Source: Agromyces subbeticus DSM 16689 (lineage in GTDB: Bacteria; Actinomycetota; Actinomycetes; Actinomycetales; Microbacteriaceae). Taken from it: DNA of 64,000 nucleotides. This document shows, piece by piece, positions 46,405-53,784 of the stretch (position 1 is its first letter; each line of letters opens with the position of its first letter). The DNA lies in assembly GCF_000421565.1 (NCBI RefSeq), contig NZ_ATXG01000001.1, positions 310,001 to 374,000 on the forward strand, in the 5' to 3' direction. Made by a program: the position numbers and the translations under genes. The notes under the pieces are model-generated. The model saw nothing but the letters and a program-made list of their open reading frames with translations, was not told where the DNA came from and made no database searches.

Positions 46405-47325
46405 ATGGTCGTCGATATGGCCGACGTGACTCCGCACCTGGTAGCGGGCGAGGACCTGCCGTTCCCGCTCGCCGCCCAGCAGCGATGGGACGGGCCGGAA
46501 GCAGTCTCGCCTGTGGAGCTCGCGGATGGCGCCCGTCAGTGGGCCGATCTCGCCTACGCCCGGCTCGGCGGATTCCGTCCGCTTCGGCTCGACCTCACGG
46601 TGCCGCCGGGCGCCGATCCGACGTCGCCGGTTCCCGTCGTGGTCTACGTCCATGGCGGCGGATTCGTACACGGGAGCCACCATGGCCCGATGTTCGGCAT
46701 CGCAGAGGCGCTCGTCGCGCAGGGTATCGCCGTGGCATCCGTGCAGTACCGGCTGATCGGCGAATCGCAGTTCCCGGGGCCGTTGCATGACGTCGTTTCG
46801 GCAGTTCGCTGGGTTCGCGGTGTCGGCCGGGAATTCGGGCTCGACCCAGACCGTGTCGGCATCATGGGCGAATCGGCCGGCGGTCACCTCGCCACCTTCG
46901 CCGGGCTGCACACCGGCGACCTGCAGCTGGAGGGCGTCGTTGGCGTCGTGGGACCCGAGCCCGTCGTACGGGCTGCGGTCGGGTGGTACCCCGTCACCGA
47001 CTTCGGCCGCTTCGATGGTGAGCCGTTTCCCGTAGCATCGCCTTCGGCCGGCACCGAATCGCCGACGGCCGAGGAACTGGCGCGCTGGGCGAGCCCCGTC
47101 ACGCATGTGACCGCACGCGCGGCGCCCATGCTGCTCATCCACGGCGACACGGACCTCGAGGTCGATCACGGCCACAGTGAGGCGCTCGCCGCCTTGCTCA
47201 CCGATTCGGGGGTGAGCGTCGAGCTCGTGATCGTTCCGGGCGCCGGTCACGTCTTCGCCGGTGCGGATCCTGCCCCGATCGTGGCTCGCACGGTCGAGTG
47301 GTTGGCCGACAAGCTCTCGGCCTGA
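46405..47325 (+). CDS. Alpha/beta hydrolase of the HSL/acetyl-esterase type
   Basis: A 306-residue esterase-like protein without signal peptide. The oxyanion-hole motif YVHGGGFVHG is at about residue 75, the nucleophile Ser sits in GESAGGHLA, the acidic residue region is HGDTDLEVDH, and the catalytic His is in GAGHVFAG. This is the layout of hormone-sensitive-lipase-like carboxylesterases, which often remove acetyl groups from sugars or small esters. Two ATG codons (46405 and 46417) and a GTG (46387) are possible starts, and none has a strong ribosome site. It stands alone between the galactose operon and a small membrane-protein gene. Confidence 0.82.
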   Translation: MVVDMADVTPHLVAGEDLPFPLAAQQRWDGPEAVSPVELADGARQWADLAYARLGGFRPLRLDLTVPPGADPTSPVPVVVYVHGGGFVHGSHHGPMFGIAEALVAQGIAVASVQYRLIGESQFPGPLHDVVSAVRWVRGVGREFGLDPDRVGIMGESAGGHLATFAGLHTGDLQLEGVVGVVGPEPVVRAAVGWYPVTDFGRFDGEPFPVASPSAGTESPTAEELARWASPVTHVTARAAPMLLIHGDTDLEVDHGHSEALAALLTDSGVSVELVIVPGAGHVFAGADPAPIVARTVEWLADKLSA

Positions 47326-47330
47326 TACCG

Positions 47331-47346
47331 GGACGCTACCGCGTCC
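47331..47346 (+). terminator. Short hairpin after the alpha/beta hydrolase gene
   Basis: GGACGC-TACC-GCGTCC forms a perfect 6-bp stem six bases past the stop. No T tract follows, so this is a weak terminator candidate. Confidence 0.4.
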
Positions 47347-47460
47347 AGTCGTTGCTGTGGTCGAGGGCGAACTGTCTCGCTGAGGATGGCCGCGACCTTC
47401 TTGTAGCCCCTTCAAGTACTGCCTATCGCGGCCAGTCAGTCCGGCAAGTCCGTGCGAACT

Positions 47461-47799
47461 TCAACCCACCGAGAGCATCCAAATCAGGGCTGCGGCATTC
47501 GCGATCGCCGTCGCCGCCGGCCCGACGGTCTTGAGGTGATCTCGGATGGTGACGCCGACTGCGGCATCGGCAGCCTGGACAAGCATCATGGTCACCGCCA
47601 TCGCAGCGGTGAATGGAACGGATGCCGTGAATACCGAGGCCAGTGCGCCGACGGCGAGCGCCGCGCTACGCGCGAGCGCGTAGCGCGAGGCTGTCAGTTC
47701 GCCGCCCTTCGTCCCGCGGACCCCTGCGACGGAGTAGCCGAGACTTACCAGGGCGCTCACGGCGGTGATGGCGGCACAGACCCAGAATGCGATCGACAT
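47461..47799 (-). CDS. Small membrane protein with four predicted helices, function unknown
   Basis: A 112-residue hydrophobic protein. Predicted membrane helices lie at about residues 2-25, 43-62, 64-85 and 91-111, separated by short loops, one with a charged TIRDHLKT turn. I do not recognise a named family. The even spacing and Ala-rich helices recall small uncharacterised integral membrane proteins common in actinobacteria. It is transcribed away from the neighbouring carboxylesterase gene, and its promoter must lie in the 82-base gap that also holds the CACCAAG site at 47828. Confidence 0.65.
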   Translation of the reverse strand: MSIAFWVCAAITAVSALVSLGYSVAGVRGTKGGELTASRYALARSAALAVGALASVFTASVPFTAAMAVTMMLVQAADAAVGVTIRDHLKTVGPAATAIANAAALIWMLSVG

Positions 47800-47827
47800 G
47801 CGGCCATACTACGACCGCTCCTCCTAG

Positions 47828-47850
47828 ACACCAAGTCACTTGTTGTATAT
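47828..47850 (+). promoter_or_regulatory. CACCAAG operator and -10 element of the carboxylesterase gene
   Basis: CACCAAG (47828-47834) overlaps CAAGTCACTTG (47831-47841), a palindrome with one central base. TATATT (47845-47850) is a good -10 element just downstream. No clear -35 is seen, so the promoter may need an activator. The same CACCAAG core occurs in three other promoters of this cluster. Confidence 0.6.
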
Positions 47851-47881
47851 TCTGGTGCGCACCGGAGTCGAAGGAGAATCT

Positions 47882-49516
47882 GTGTCTGTCATCACCACGA
47901 GCCACGGCCGCATTCGCGGCAGTGAGGAAGCGGGCGGCGTGCTCCGCTTCGCCGGGATCCCGTTCGCCGCGCCCCCCGTCGGCGAACTGCGGTGGAGGCC
48001 GCCGCAGCCACCGGAGCCGTGGGAGGGCGTGCGCGACGCATCGCGGTTCGGCAACACCGCGATTCAGACGATCGACACGAAGATGATCGACTTCCGTAGC
48101 GAGGTCAGCGAGGACTGCCTCTACCTGAACGTGTGGACGACCACGACGGATGCCTCTGCGAAGCAGCCGGTCATGTTCTGGATCCACGGGGGCGGCTTCC
48201 TGAACGGCACGTCCTCGGCCGACGCCTACGACGGTGCCGCGCTCGCCGAGGCCGGCGTAACCGTGGTCTCCGTGAACTACCGGCTCGGGGCATTCGGGTT
48301 CTTCAATCACGACGAGTCGGGCACGAACTTTGGGTTGCTCGACTGGATCGCCGGTCTCGAGTGGGTCAGGGCCAATGCCGCGAACTTCGGCGGCGACCCC
48401 GACAATGTGCTCATCTTCGGCCAGTCGGCGGGTGCTGCGGCCGTTCGCGCGCTGATGCACGCGCCGGCAGCGCGCGGCCTGTTCCACCGAGCGATCATCA
48501 TGAGCGCCGGCTACGACGAGTACGCCCACGTGAGCACCCCGTCGTTCGAGCGCACCCGCATTGCGACCGACGGGCTGCTCGCGCGCCTCGGTGCGGCATC
48601 CGTCGACGAGGCGCGGCTCGCTGACGCTGAGCAAGTACGAGTGGCCTCCCTCGCCGAGTCGGGCATCTTCCCGCCCGAGGGCCAGTTGCACACGCCGGCG
48701 AACCTGGTCTGGTACCCCGCCGTCGATGGGGCCACCATGGTCGACGGTTTCGGCGGTTGGCCCCACGACGTCCCGGTCATGATCGGGGTCACCGATCACG
48801 AGGCGAGACTCTTCGTGCAGCCGAACGGCGTCTATGCGCACCCCGAGATCGACCCGGCCGTCGCCTACACGCCCGACGTGCTCGACGCGATGGCCGTTCG
48901 GCTCGCCGGCGATAGAGCCGAAGCTGTTGTCGACGCCTACAGCGAAAACGGCGCGACCCCGTACGAGGCGATCGCCGACCTCATCTCCGAGGCGGTCTGG
49001 TTCGAGCCGCTGCTCGCCACGCTCGACCATTTCGCCCGCGACGGGCGCACCGCGTACGCCTACCGGTTCACGCGGGTCTCACCTGGCAATCGAGAGTCGG
49101 GCATGCTGTCGTACCACAGTTCCGAGGTTCCCTATGTGCTCGGCAATCTCGTCGAGGGCGACAAGTACGAGCGAGCGGATGTCGCGGTCAGCCGCAGCGC
49201 GCAAGGCGCATGGGTGTCCTTCGCCCGCGGGGGTACCCCGCTCCGGCCGGATGGCACGCCCTGGAGTGCCTACCGCGTCGAGGAGCCGGTCGGCGAGGTG
49301 ATCGACGTCCAGAGCGCCGCGCGGCCACTCGTCAAGAGCCGAGTCGGCTCCCTCATCGCCGAGCTCCGTACCGGCGTGCTCGTCACGACTGATCACCGCA
49401 CGATGAAGGGCGCCCACCGAGGTGGGCGCCCTTCATCATGCGGACTGTGCCGTCAGCCGTCGCGCAGCTGCGCCAGGAGGCCGAACAGGTCGGCGTTGGC
49501 CCAGTGCTCGACGTAG
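47882..49516 (+). CDS. Type B carboxylesterase, reading through its terminator
   Basis: A 544-residue serine esterase without signal peptide. Family features in order: FAGIPFAAPPVGELRW, SEDCLYLNVW, the oxyanion motif WIHGGGFLNG, the nucleophile S182 in FGQSAGAAAVR, and a late YHSSEVPYVLGN with the catalytic His. GTG at 47882 follows GAAGGAGA. The frame does not stop before the perfect hairpin at 49402-49437. It runs through it and adds about 38 residues of poor quality before TAG at 49516, overlapping the convergent gene. Both other frames stop just before the hairpin (TGA at 49390 and 49404), so a recent frameshift near the 3' end is likely. It probably hydrolyses the ester bond of the cluster's substrate. 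Confidence 0.85.
   Translation: MSVITTSHGRIRGSEEAGGVLRFAGIPFAAPPVGELRWRPPQPPEPWEGVRDASRFGNTAIQTIDTKMIDFRSEVSEDCLYLNVWTTTTDASAKQPVMFWIHGGGFLNGTSSADAYDGAALAEAGVTVVSVNYRLGAFGFFNHDESGTNFGLLDWIAGLEWVRANAANFGGDPDNVLIFGQSAGAAAVRALMHAPAARGLFHRAIIMSAGYDEYAHVSTPSFERTRIATDGLLARLGAASVDEARLADAEQVRVASLAESGIFPPEGQLHTPANLVWYPAVDGATMVDGFGGWPHDVPVMIGVTDHEARLFVQPNGVYAHPEIDPAVAYTPDVLDAMAVRLAGDRAEAVVDAYSENGATPYEAIADLISEAVWFEPLLATLDHFARDGRTAYAYRFTRVSPGNRESGMLSYHSSEVPYVLGNLVEGDKYERADVAVSRSAQGAWVSFARGGTPLRPDGTPWSAYRVEEPVGEVIDVQSAARPLVKSRVGSLIAELRTGVLVTTDHRTMKGAHRGGRPSSCGLCRQPSRSCARRPNRSALAQCST
49402..49437. terminator. Perfect 17-bp bidirectional terminator hairpin
   Basis: The left arm 49402-49418 (GATGAAGGGCGCCCACC) is the exact reverse complement of 49421-49437. 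It lies between convergent genes. Each arm ends outward in GATGAAGG or CCTTCATC, so it can serve both strands. The carboxylesterase frame crosses it. Confidence 0.85.
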
Positions 49517-49872
49517 CGGCCATCGCGAAGGATGATGATGTCGATGACACCGAACTGCACGCGTCGACCGGTGGCGGGCACGCCGAGGAACGCACCGCGA
49601 TGGGTGCCGGTGTACGACTTGCGGGTGACCACCTGGTCGCCTTCGGCGAGCTGGTCGTGCACGGTGACCTCGAGATCGGGGAACGCCGAACGAAGTACCG
49701 TCGTGAACCACGCGTACGCGCCGTCTCGGTCCGGGGCAGCGCCGGGGTTCGCCGAATGGTTCACGAACCCATCGGCGATCGTCGCCTCGAACACCGCGTC
49801 GTCGTGACCCTGGATGAACTCCTCGTTGAAGCGCCGAACGATCGCCTTGTTGCGCTCCTCGATCGCGCCCAT
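49453..49872 (-). CDS. SnoaL-like / ester cyclase family protein
   Basis: A 139-residue alpha+beta cone-fold protein. The start NKAIVRRFNEEFIQGHDDAVFEAT in pieces, VNHSANPGAAPDRDGAYAWF, the AFPDLEVTVHDQLAEGDQVV strand pair and a late VEHWANADLFGLLAQL match the SnoaL-like polyketide cyclase family (NTF2-like superfamily). Members catalyse isomerisation, cyclisation or hydration, or are non-enzymatic. It is the last gene of a four-gene minus-strand unit and its ATG overlaps the cupin stop (TGATG). It ends just inside the shared hairpin terminator. The reaction is not known. Confidence 0.83.
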   Translation of the reverse strand: MGAIEERNKAIVRRFNEEFIQGHDDAVFEATIADGFVNHSANPGAAPDRDGAYAWFTTVLRSAFPDLEVTVHDQLAEGDQVVTRKSYTGTHRGAFLGVPATGRRVQFGVIDIIILRDGRYVEHWANADLFGLLAQLRDG

Positions 49873-50411
49873 CAGTGCCCGACCTTCGGCACGGCGTCGA
49901 CCATGACGCCCGAAAGCAACGCGGGCTTGTCGCTGCGATTGCTCCACGCGTGGTTGGTGCCGCGAATCACGACGGTGTCGCCCGGGGTCATGAGCACCTC
50001 GTCGACGTCGGTGACGAGGTAGATCTCGCCCATGACGCACGTGATGACGTCGAGCGTGTTCGTGCGGTGCATGCTCGGATGCCGCTTGAGGTCCGCCTCG
50101 CTCGGCATCACGGTCTGCTTGATCTCGGTGCTGAGCTTGGTGAGCTGAGCGACGTGCTCGGCCGTGTCCGCCGGGTCGGGCGGGATCTCGAGGCTGCGAA
50201 ACAGCATGCCGCCGGGAAGCGGCTCCCGCGTCGTGATCATGAGCGAGCGGTCGCCCTCGATCGAGTTGTCGGCCGGGGTCTCCTCGGTGCCCCAGACGGT
50301 GCACCGCCAGAAGTAGCCGGGATTCTCCTGCACGTTCGTCTGCTCGGTGTCGAGCACGGCCGAGCGGCCTTCTGCATCGGGTCCGACGACGTATCGCTTC
50401 CAACGTGACAT
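49872..50411 (-). CDS. Cupin domain protein
   Basis: A 179-residue protein with one clear cupin barrel in its C-terminal half: HRTNTLDVITCVMGEIYLVTD in pieces, then LMTPGDTVVIRGTNHAWSNRSD. The final motif G-D-x3-I-x-G-x-x-H-x-W-x-N matches the second cupin motif. One metal-binding His lies in MHRTN and another in NHAW. The N-terminal half is a beta-rich region found in cupins of aromatic and small-acid catabolism. ATG at 50411 is chosen because AAGGAG is seven bases upstream. The ATG two codons earlier is too close to it. It could be a dioxygenase, an isomerase or a sensor. Confidence 0.83.
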   Translation of the reverse strand: MSRWKRYVVGPDAEGRSAVLDTEQTNVQENPGYFWRCTVWGTEETPADNSIEGDRSLMITTREPLPGGMLFRSLEIPPDPADTAEHVAQLTKLSTEIKQTVMPSEADLKRHPSMHRTNTLDVITCVMGEIYLVTDVDEVLMTPGDTVVIRGTNHAWSNRSDKPALLSGVMVDAVPKVGH

Positions 50412-50466
50412 GCACATGCTCCTTCGCTGATGTGAGTGGTGAGGTGCTGATGCCGGGGGAGCGGGC

Positions 50467-51312
50467 TCAGTGCCCGGGGAACCCGGACATCGGTGGTTCC
50501 GCGCGTGAGAATTCGGTGCCCTGAACGGCTTCGTGCACGAGATTCACGGTCTGTTCGGCGACCCGGCGGAATGCCATGATGTCGAGGCCCAGGCAGAAGA
50601 CGTCGACGCCCGCATCGATCGCCGCACGGCAGGCATCGACCGATGGTTCGAGGACAGGACCACCGATGACGAGCACGCCGTGTCGCTTGGCCGCCTCGAC
50701 GACGCGGCGCTGCGCGGCTTGCACCTTGGGGCTCTTCATCATGAGCGTGCCCTCGCCGATCGCGTAGGCGTAGTCGCCCTGGCCGAATGTCACCATGTGC
50801 ACATCGGGCATCGCGCAGATCTCGTCGATGTTCTCGACGGCGTCGGGATGCTCGATCAGCGGGATCACGATGTTCGTCGCGTTGTTGCGCTCGGCCGTCT
50901 CGACGAAATCGCGGAAGGAGTACCGAGCCTGACGCGTCGCAGGGCAGATGCCGCGCTGGCCGAGCGGTGGGAAGTACGCCGCGTCGAGAGCGACCTGTAC
51001 GTCCGCGGCGTTTCTGACCATGGGGACGAACACTCCGGCTGCACCGGCTTCGAGGGCCCGGTGGATCGACACTTCGTCGTCGAAAGTCGGCACCCGCACG
51101 AAGGACGTGAGTCCGACGCCGTCGGCCGCGCGGATGAGCGGCTCGACACCGCGGGGATCGATGCCGCAGTGCTCGGAGTCGAGCATCACGAAGTCGAAAC
51201 CGGTGAGGCCGAGCACCTCGACGAGGGCGGGATCGCCGGTGAAGCACTGCATGCCAAGTGGAATCTGCCCACTCGCCGCCTGGCGCACGATCGGATTGGC
51301 TGAAGTCGTCAT
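50467..51312 (-). CDS. HpcH/HpaI family aldolase (2-keto-3-deoxy acid aldolase-like)
   Basis: A 281-residue TIM-barrel class II aldolase. Family features are GFDFVMLDSEHCGIDPRG, FVRVP, the EAGAAGVFVPMV strand-loop, RGICPATRQARYS, a VIPLIEHPDAVENI segment with metal-ligand Glu, and a late FCLGLDIMAFRRV. Members split 4-hydroxy-2-oxo acids into pyruvate and an aldehyde, as in homoprotocatechuate meta-cleavage or deoxy-sugar acid pathways. AAAGGAAG precedes the ATG at 51312. A dedicated promoter and operator lie just upstream (51336-51375). With the VOC and cupin proteins of this cluster it could complete ring or chain cleavage of the unknown substrate. Confidence 0.88.
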   Translation of the reverse strand: MTTSANPIVRQAASGQIPLGMQCFTGDPALVEVLGLTGFDFVMLDSEHCGIDPRGVEPLIRAADGVGLTSFVRVPTFDDEVSIHRALEAGAAGVFVPMVRNAADVQVALDAAYFPPLGQRGICPATRQARYSFRDFVETAERNNATNIVIPLIEHPDAVENIDEICAMPDVHMVTFGQGDYAYAIGEGTLMMKSPKVQAAQRRVVEAAKRHGVLVIGGPVLEPSVDACRAAIDAGVDVFCLGLDIMAFRRVAEQTVNLVHEAVQGTEFSRAEPPMSGFPGH

Positions 51313-51335
51313 CGAGCTTCCTTTCTGAGAAGGCC

Positions 51336-51375
51336 ACTCTAGACGTCATTCACCAAGTCAACAAGAGACTTGTTG
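51336..51375 (-). promoter_or_regulatory. Promoter and operator of the aldolase-cupin-SnoaL unit
   Basis: On the minus strand TTGTTG (51364-51359), a 17-base spacer and TAGAGT (51341-51336) form a promoter. The -35 lies inside the perfect inverted repeat CAACAAG-AGA-CTTGTTG (51359-51375). The cluster-wide CACCAAG core is at 51351-51357 in the spacer. TAGAGT is also the -10 proposed for the transporter promoter at 52736. Confidence 0.65.
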
Positions 51376-51388
51376 AATTGAGGGAACT

Positions 51389-51826
51389 TCAGTGTGCGTC
51401 CGATCCGGGATCCGCCGCCAAGTCGATCGCCTCGATCCCGGCGATCGCGCACGCCTCGTCTTCATCGGGCTGGTGCCCGCTGACGCCGACCGCGCCGACG
51501 ATCATGCCGGCATCGTCGCGCACGAGGACCCCGCCCGGCACCGGAACGAGCTCGCCGGCCGCGAGGGCCACGAGCGAGTTGACGAACTGCGGATGCGTCG
51601 TGGCGCGTGCAGCGAGCGCTCGGGACCCGACTCCCATGTTCAGCGCTCCGCGCGCCTTGCCGCGCGCGATCTTCTCCCGGAGCAGGCTCGATCCGTCCTC
51701 CTTGCGGAAGGCGACCAGCTCGCCGTCGGCGCCGAGCACCGCCACGGTCATCGGCGGAAGCGCGTGGTCCCTCGCGTACCCGAGTGACGCCTCTACGATG
51801 GTGCGAGCCTGGCTGGATGTGATCAT
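51389..51826 (-). CDS. GlcG/HbpS (DUF336) family protein
   Basis: A 145-residue protein of the GlcG/HbpS-like fold. It shows the family start SSQARTIVEASLGYA, the strand MTVAVLGADGELVAF, then REKIARGKARGALNMG and PVPGGVLVRDDAGMIVGAVGVSG. The conserved Gly-rich strand near the end is typical. Some relatives bind haem or are found in glycolate, propanediol or aromatic catabolic operons, but the catalytic role is unclear. ATG at 51826 follows GAAGGGA. It is the first gene of the minus-strand catabolic genes and is divergent from the FCD-type regulator, with a CACCAAG operator between them. Confidence 0.85.
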   Translation of the reverse strand: MITSSQARTIVEASLGYARDHALPPMTVAVLGADGELVAFRKEDGSSLLREKIARGKARGALNMGVGSRALAARATTHPQFVNSLVALAAGELVPVPGGVLVRDDAGMIVGAVGVSGHQPDEDEACAIAGIEAIDLAADPGSDAH

Positions 51827-51857
51827 GGTCGTTCCCTTCGCTGGATGCGTGCGACGT

Positions 51858-51877
51858 AGACTACAAGTCACCAAGTG
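51858..51877 (-). promoter_or_regulatory. CACCAAG operator and -10 between the GlcG-like and regulator genes
   Basis: On the minus strand CACTTGGTGACTTG (51877-51864) contains a direct repeat ACTTG-GTG-ACTTG and is followed by TAGTCT (51863-51858), a plausible -10. A TGACAG 17 bases upstream could be the -35, so the operator fills the spacer. The site also lies 45 bases before the regulator's ATG, so autoregulation is likely. Confidence 0.6.
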
Positions 51878-51921
51878 TTTCTGTCATCTGAGCACGACGA
51901 ACGAGAATCGGGGGCCGCTTC

Positions 51922-52683
51922 ATGACGTCGGACTTCACCGCGGGCGGATTTCGCAGGGAACGCACGAGCGCGGCCGATCAGGTGCTCGCTGATCTGAGAA
52001 CGAAGATCCTCTCCGGCGAGCTCGCCAAGGGCTCCCGTCTGCCGTCGGAGCGCGAGCTGTCGGCGTACTACGACGTGAGTGGCCCCACGGTTCGCGAGGC
52101 GATCCGCGCACTCAGCGCCATGAGCCTCGTCGATGTGCGTCACGGGTCGGGCAGCTACGTCGTCGCAGAGTCGTCCGCGCTCATGCACTCCGCGATGACC
52201 GCGGTCGTCGAACTCGAGAGCATCGATCTCGTGTCGATCCTCGACCTCTCGGAGACGCTCTATCAGCAAGTCGTCTCGCTCGCGGTCGAGGTCGCGAGCG
52301 ATGATGAGCTTGCCGCCTTCCGAGAGTCGATGGAGGCGGTGCAGCGCAACAGCGACGGACCGACCCTGCCCGAGCCGCTCCGCGACTTCCTGCTCGCGCT
52401 CGTCGCGCTCTCGCACAATCGACTGCTGACTGCCATGTCGAGCTATCTCATCGAGACGCAGATTGCCATCGTTCGCACTTCGACGTCGAGCGAGCCTGAT
52501 CTGGCTCGGCGTGTCGCCGGCAACCTGCAGGCGCAGCGTGCGGCGATCGTCGACGCGCTCGAGGCGCGGGATCGCGACGCGGCGAGCGCCGCCATCGAGG
52601 AGTACATGGCGCGCGGCCGTGAGCTCGTGCGCAAGAACAAGCTGGCACGAAAGGATCTGGTGCTCCAGCGCGAACGAGCCTGA
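51922..52683 (+). CDS. GntR family regulator, FadR/FCD type
   Basis: A 253-residue regulator. The winged helix spans about residues 17-85: ADQVLADLRTKILSGEL, KGSRLPSERELSAYYDVSGPTVREAIRAL in pieces, and the wing VRHGSGSYVV. The C-terminal part is all helical, as in FCD ligand-binding domains, with metal or ligand residues likely in FLLALVALSHNRLL. FCD regulators respond to organic acids such as lactate, gluconate or aromatic acids. It sits in the centre of the cluster, between the minus-strand catabolic genes and the plus-strand importer, and the four CACCAAG sites around it are the best candidates for its operators. Confidence 0.88.
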   Translation: MTSDFTAGGFRRERTSAADQVLADLRTKILSGELAKGSRLPSERELSAYYDVSGPTVREAIRALSAMSLVDVRHGSGSYVVAESSALMHSAMTAVVELESIDLVSILDLSETLYQQVVSLAVEVASDDELAAFRESMEAVQRNSDGPTLPEPLRDFLLALVALSHNRLLTAMSSYLIETQIAIVRTSTSSEPDLARRVAGNLQAQRAAIVDALEARDRDAASAAIEEYMARGRELVRKNKLARKDLVLQRERA

Positions 52684-52699
52684 CGGTCGGTGCCAAAGT

Positions 52700-52741
52700 C
52701 ACCAAGACACCTTGACACTTGGACAACTACCTCCTTAGAGT
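52700..52741 (+). promoter_or_regulatory. Promoter and CACCAAG operator of the SsuABC-like importer operon
   Basis: A consensus TTGACA (52712-52717) is followed by an 18-base spacer and TAGAGT (52736-52741). CACCAAG (52700-52706) lies just upstream of the -35, and CCTTGACACTTGG spans the -35 with further CTTG repeats. The position suits either activation or repression by the FCD regulator. Confidence 0.65.
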
Positions 52742-52775
52742 GAGGACCTCAGCGTCCCAGTACAAGGAGGTACTC

Positions 52776-53771
52776 ATGGCACTACGCACGAAGCGGGCCG
52801 TCGTCACCGCCCTCGCCGTCCTCGCCATCGTCGCGATGCTCGCCGCCTGCAGTGGTGGGGCCGGAGGCGTGGACTCTGCGCCGACCGCCTCCGCGGGGGA
52901 GATCGAGACGATCAAGGTGGGTCTTCCCACGAACGCCAACGGCCTCGCCGGAATGCTCGCCCGCGACGAGTTCGCCGCCGGCGAAGGCCTCGAGATCGAG
53001 ATGGTCGAGGTGAACTCCGGTGCCGAGGCGATTCCGATGCTGCTCAACGGCGGCCTCGACATCACGCTCGGCGACGGCATCGGCACGCTCACAGCCTCGA
53101 GCAACGGCGTGCCCCTCTCGGTCTTCGGCATCAACTCCGAGGCACCCGAAGACCCCGACCTCGACTCCACGGCTGTCGTCGCATCCGATGACAGTTTCAC
53201 CATGACGAACCTCGACGGCACGACGTTCGCCGTCAGCCAGCTGGGCGGCGCAGCCGAACTCGCCTCGAAGGCGGCGATCGATGAGGCCGGCGGTGACTCC
53301 TCGAAGGTCTCGTTCGTCGAACTCGACCCAGCGCAGGCGGTTCCAGCGCTGAAGTCCGGTCAGATCCAGGCGGCGCTGCTGACGGAGCCCTTCACCACGG
53401 TGGCCGAGCAGGCGGGTCTGCCGGTACTCGACCGACCCGCGGCATCTGGAACCCCCGGCATGCCCGCGACGCTCTGGGTGACGAGCCTTCCGTACGCATC
53501 GGAGCACGCCGACATCCTGACCAGGTTCGTCGCCGCCGTGCAGCAGGCGAACGACGAGATCAACTCCGACCCCGACGCGGCCCGGGCATATGCCAAGACC
53601 GTGCTCGAGGGCGACCCCGCCGCGCTCGACGTGATCCGCTTCCCGTATTTCGCGGCGGATGTCGCGGACACGAGCGGGCTCGCCGACTACCTCGACCTCG
53701 CAAACAGCTACGACACCTTCGCCAAGCAGCCCGACCTCGACAAGCTGCTCTCGGTGCAGGTCGACGACTAG
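52776..53771 (+). CDS. NMT1/SsuA-type ABC substrate-binding lipoprotein
   Basis: A 331-residue binding protein with lipobox LAAC (Cys25). The mature part is the NMT1/THI5/SsuA-like fold: IETIKVGLPTNANGLAGMLARDE in pieces, then AIPMLLNGGLDITLGDGIGTLTAS and VPALKSGQIQAALLTEPFTTVAEQ. Relatives bind sulfonates, nitrate, pyrimidines, riboflavin or aromatic acids, and the ligand here cannot be told. AAGGAGG precedes the ATG at 52776. It is the first gene of a five-gene unit with two permeases, an ATPase and a VOC protein. Esterase, aldolase and cupin genes nearby suggest an organic ester or acid. Confidence 0.88.
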   Translation: MALRTKRAVVTALAVLAIVAMLAACSGGAGGVDSAPTASAGEIETIKVGLPTNANGLAGMLARDEFAAGEGLEIEMVEVNSGAEAIPMLLNGGLDITLGDGIGTLTASSNGVPLSVFGINSEAPEDPDLDSTAVVASDDSFTMTNLDGTTFAVSQLGGAAELASKAAIDEAGGDSSKVSFVELDPAQAVPALKSGQIQAALLTEPFTTVAEQAGLPVLDRPAASGTPGMPATLWVTSLPYASEHADILTRFVAAVQQANDEINSDPDAARAYAKTVLEGDPAALDVIRFPYFAADVADTSGLADYLDLANSYDTFAKQPDLDKLLSVQVDD

Positions 53772-53784
53772 CCGGAGCCTCATC

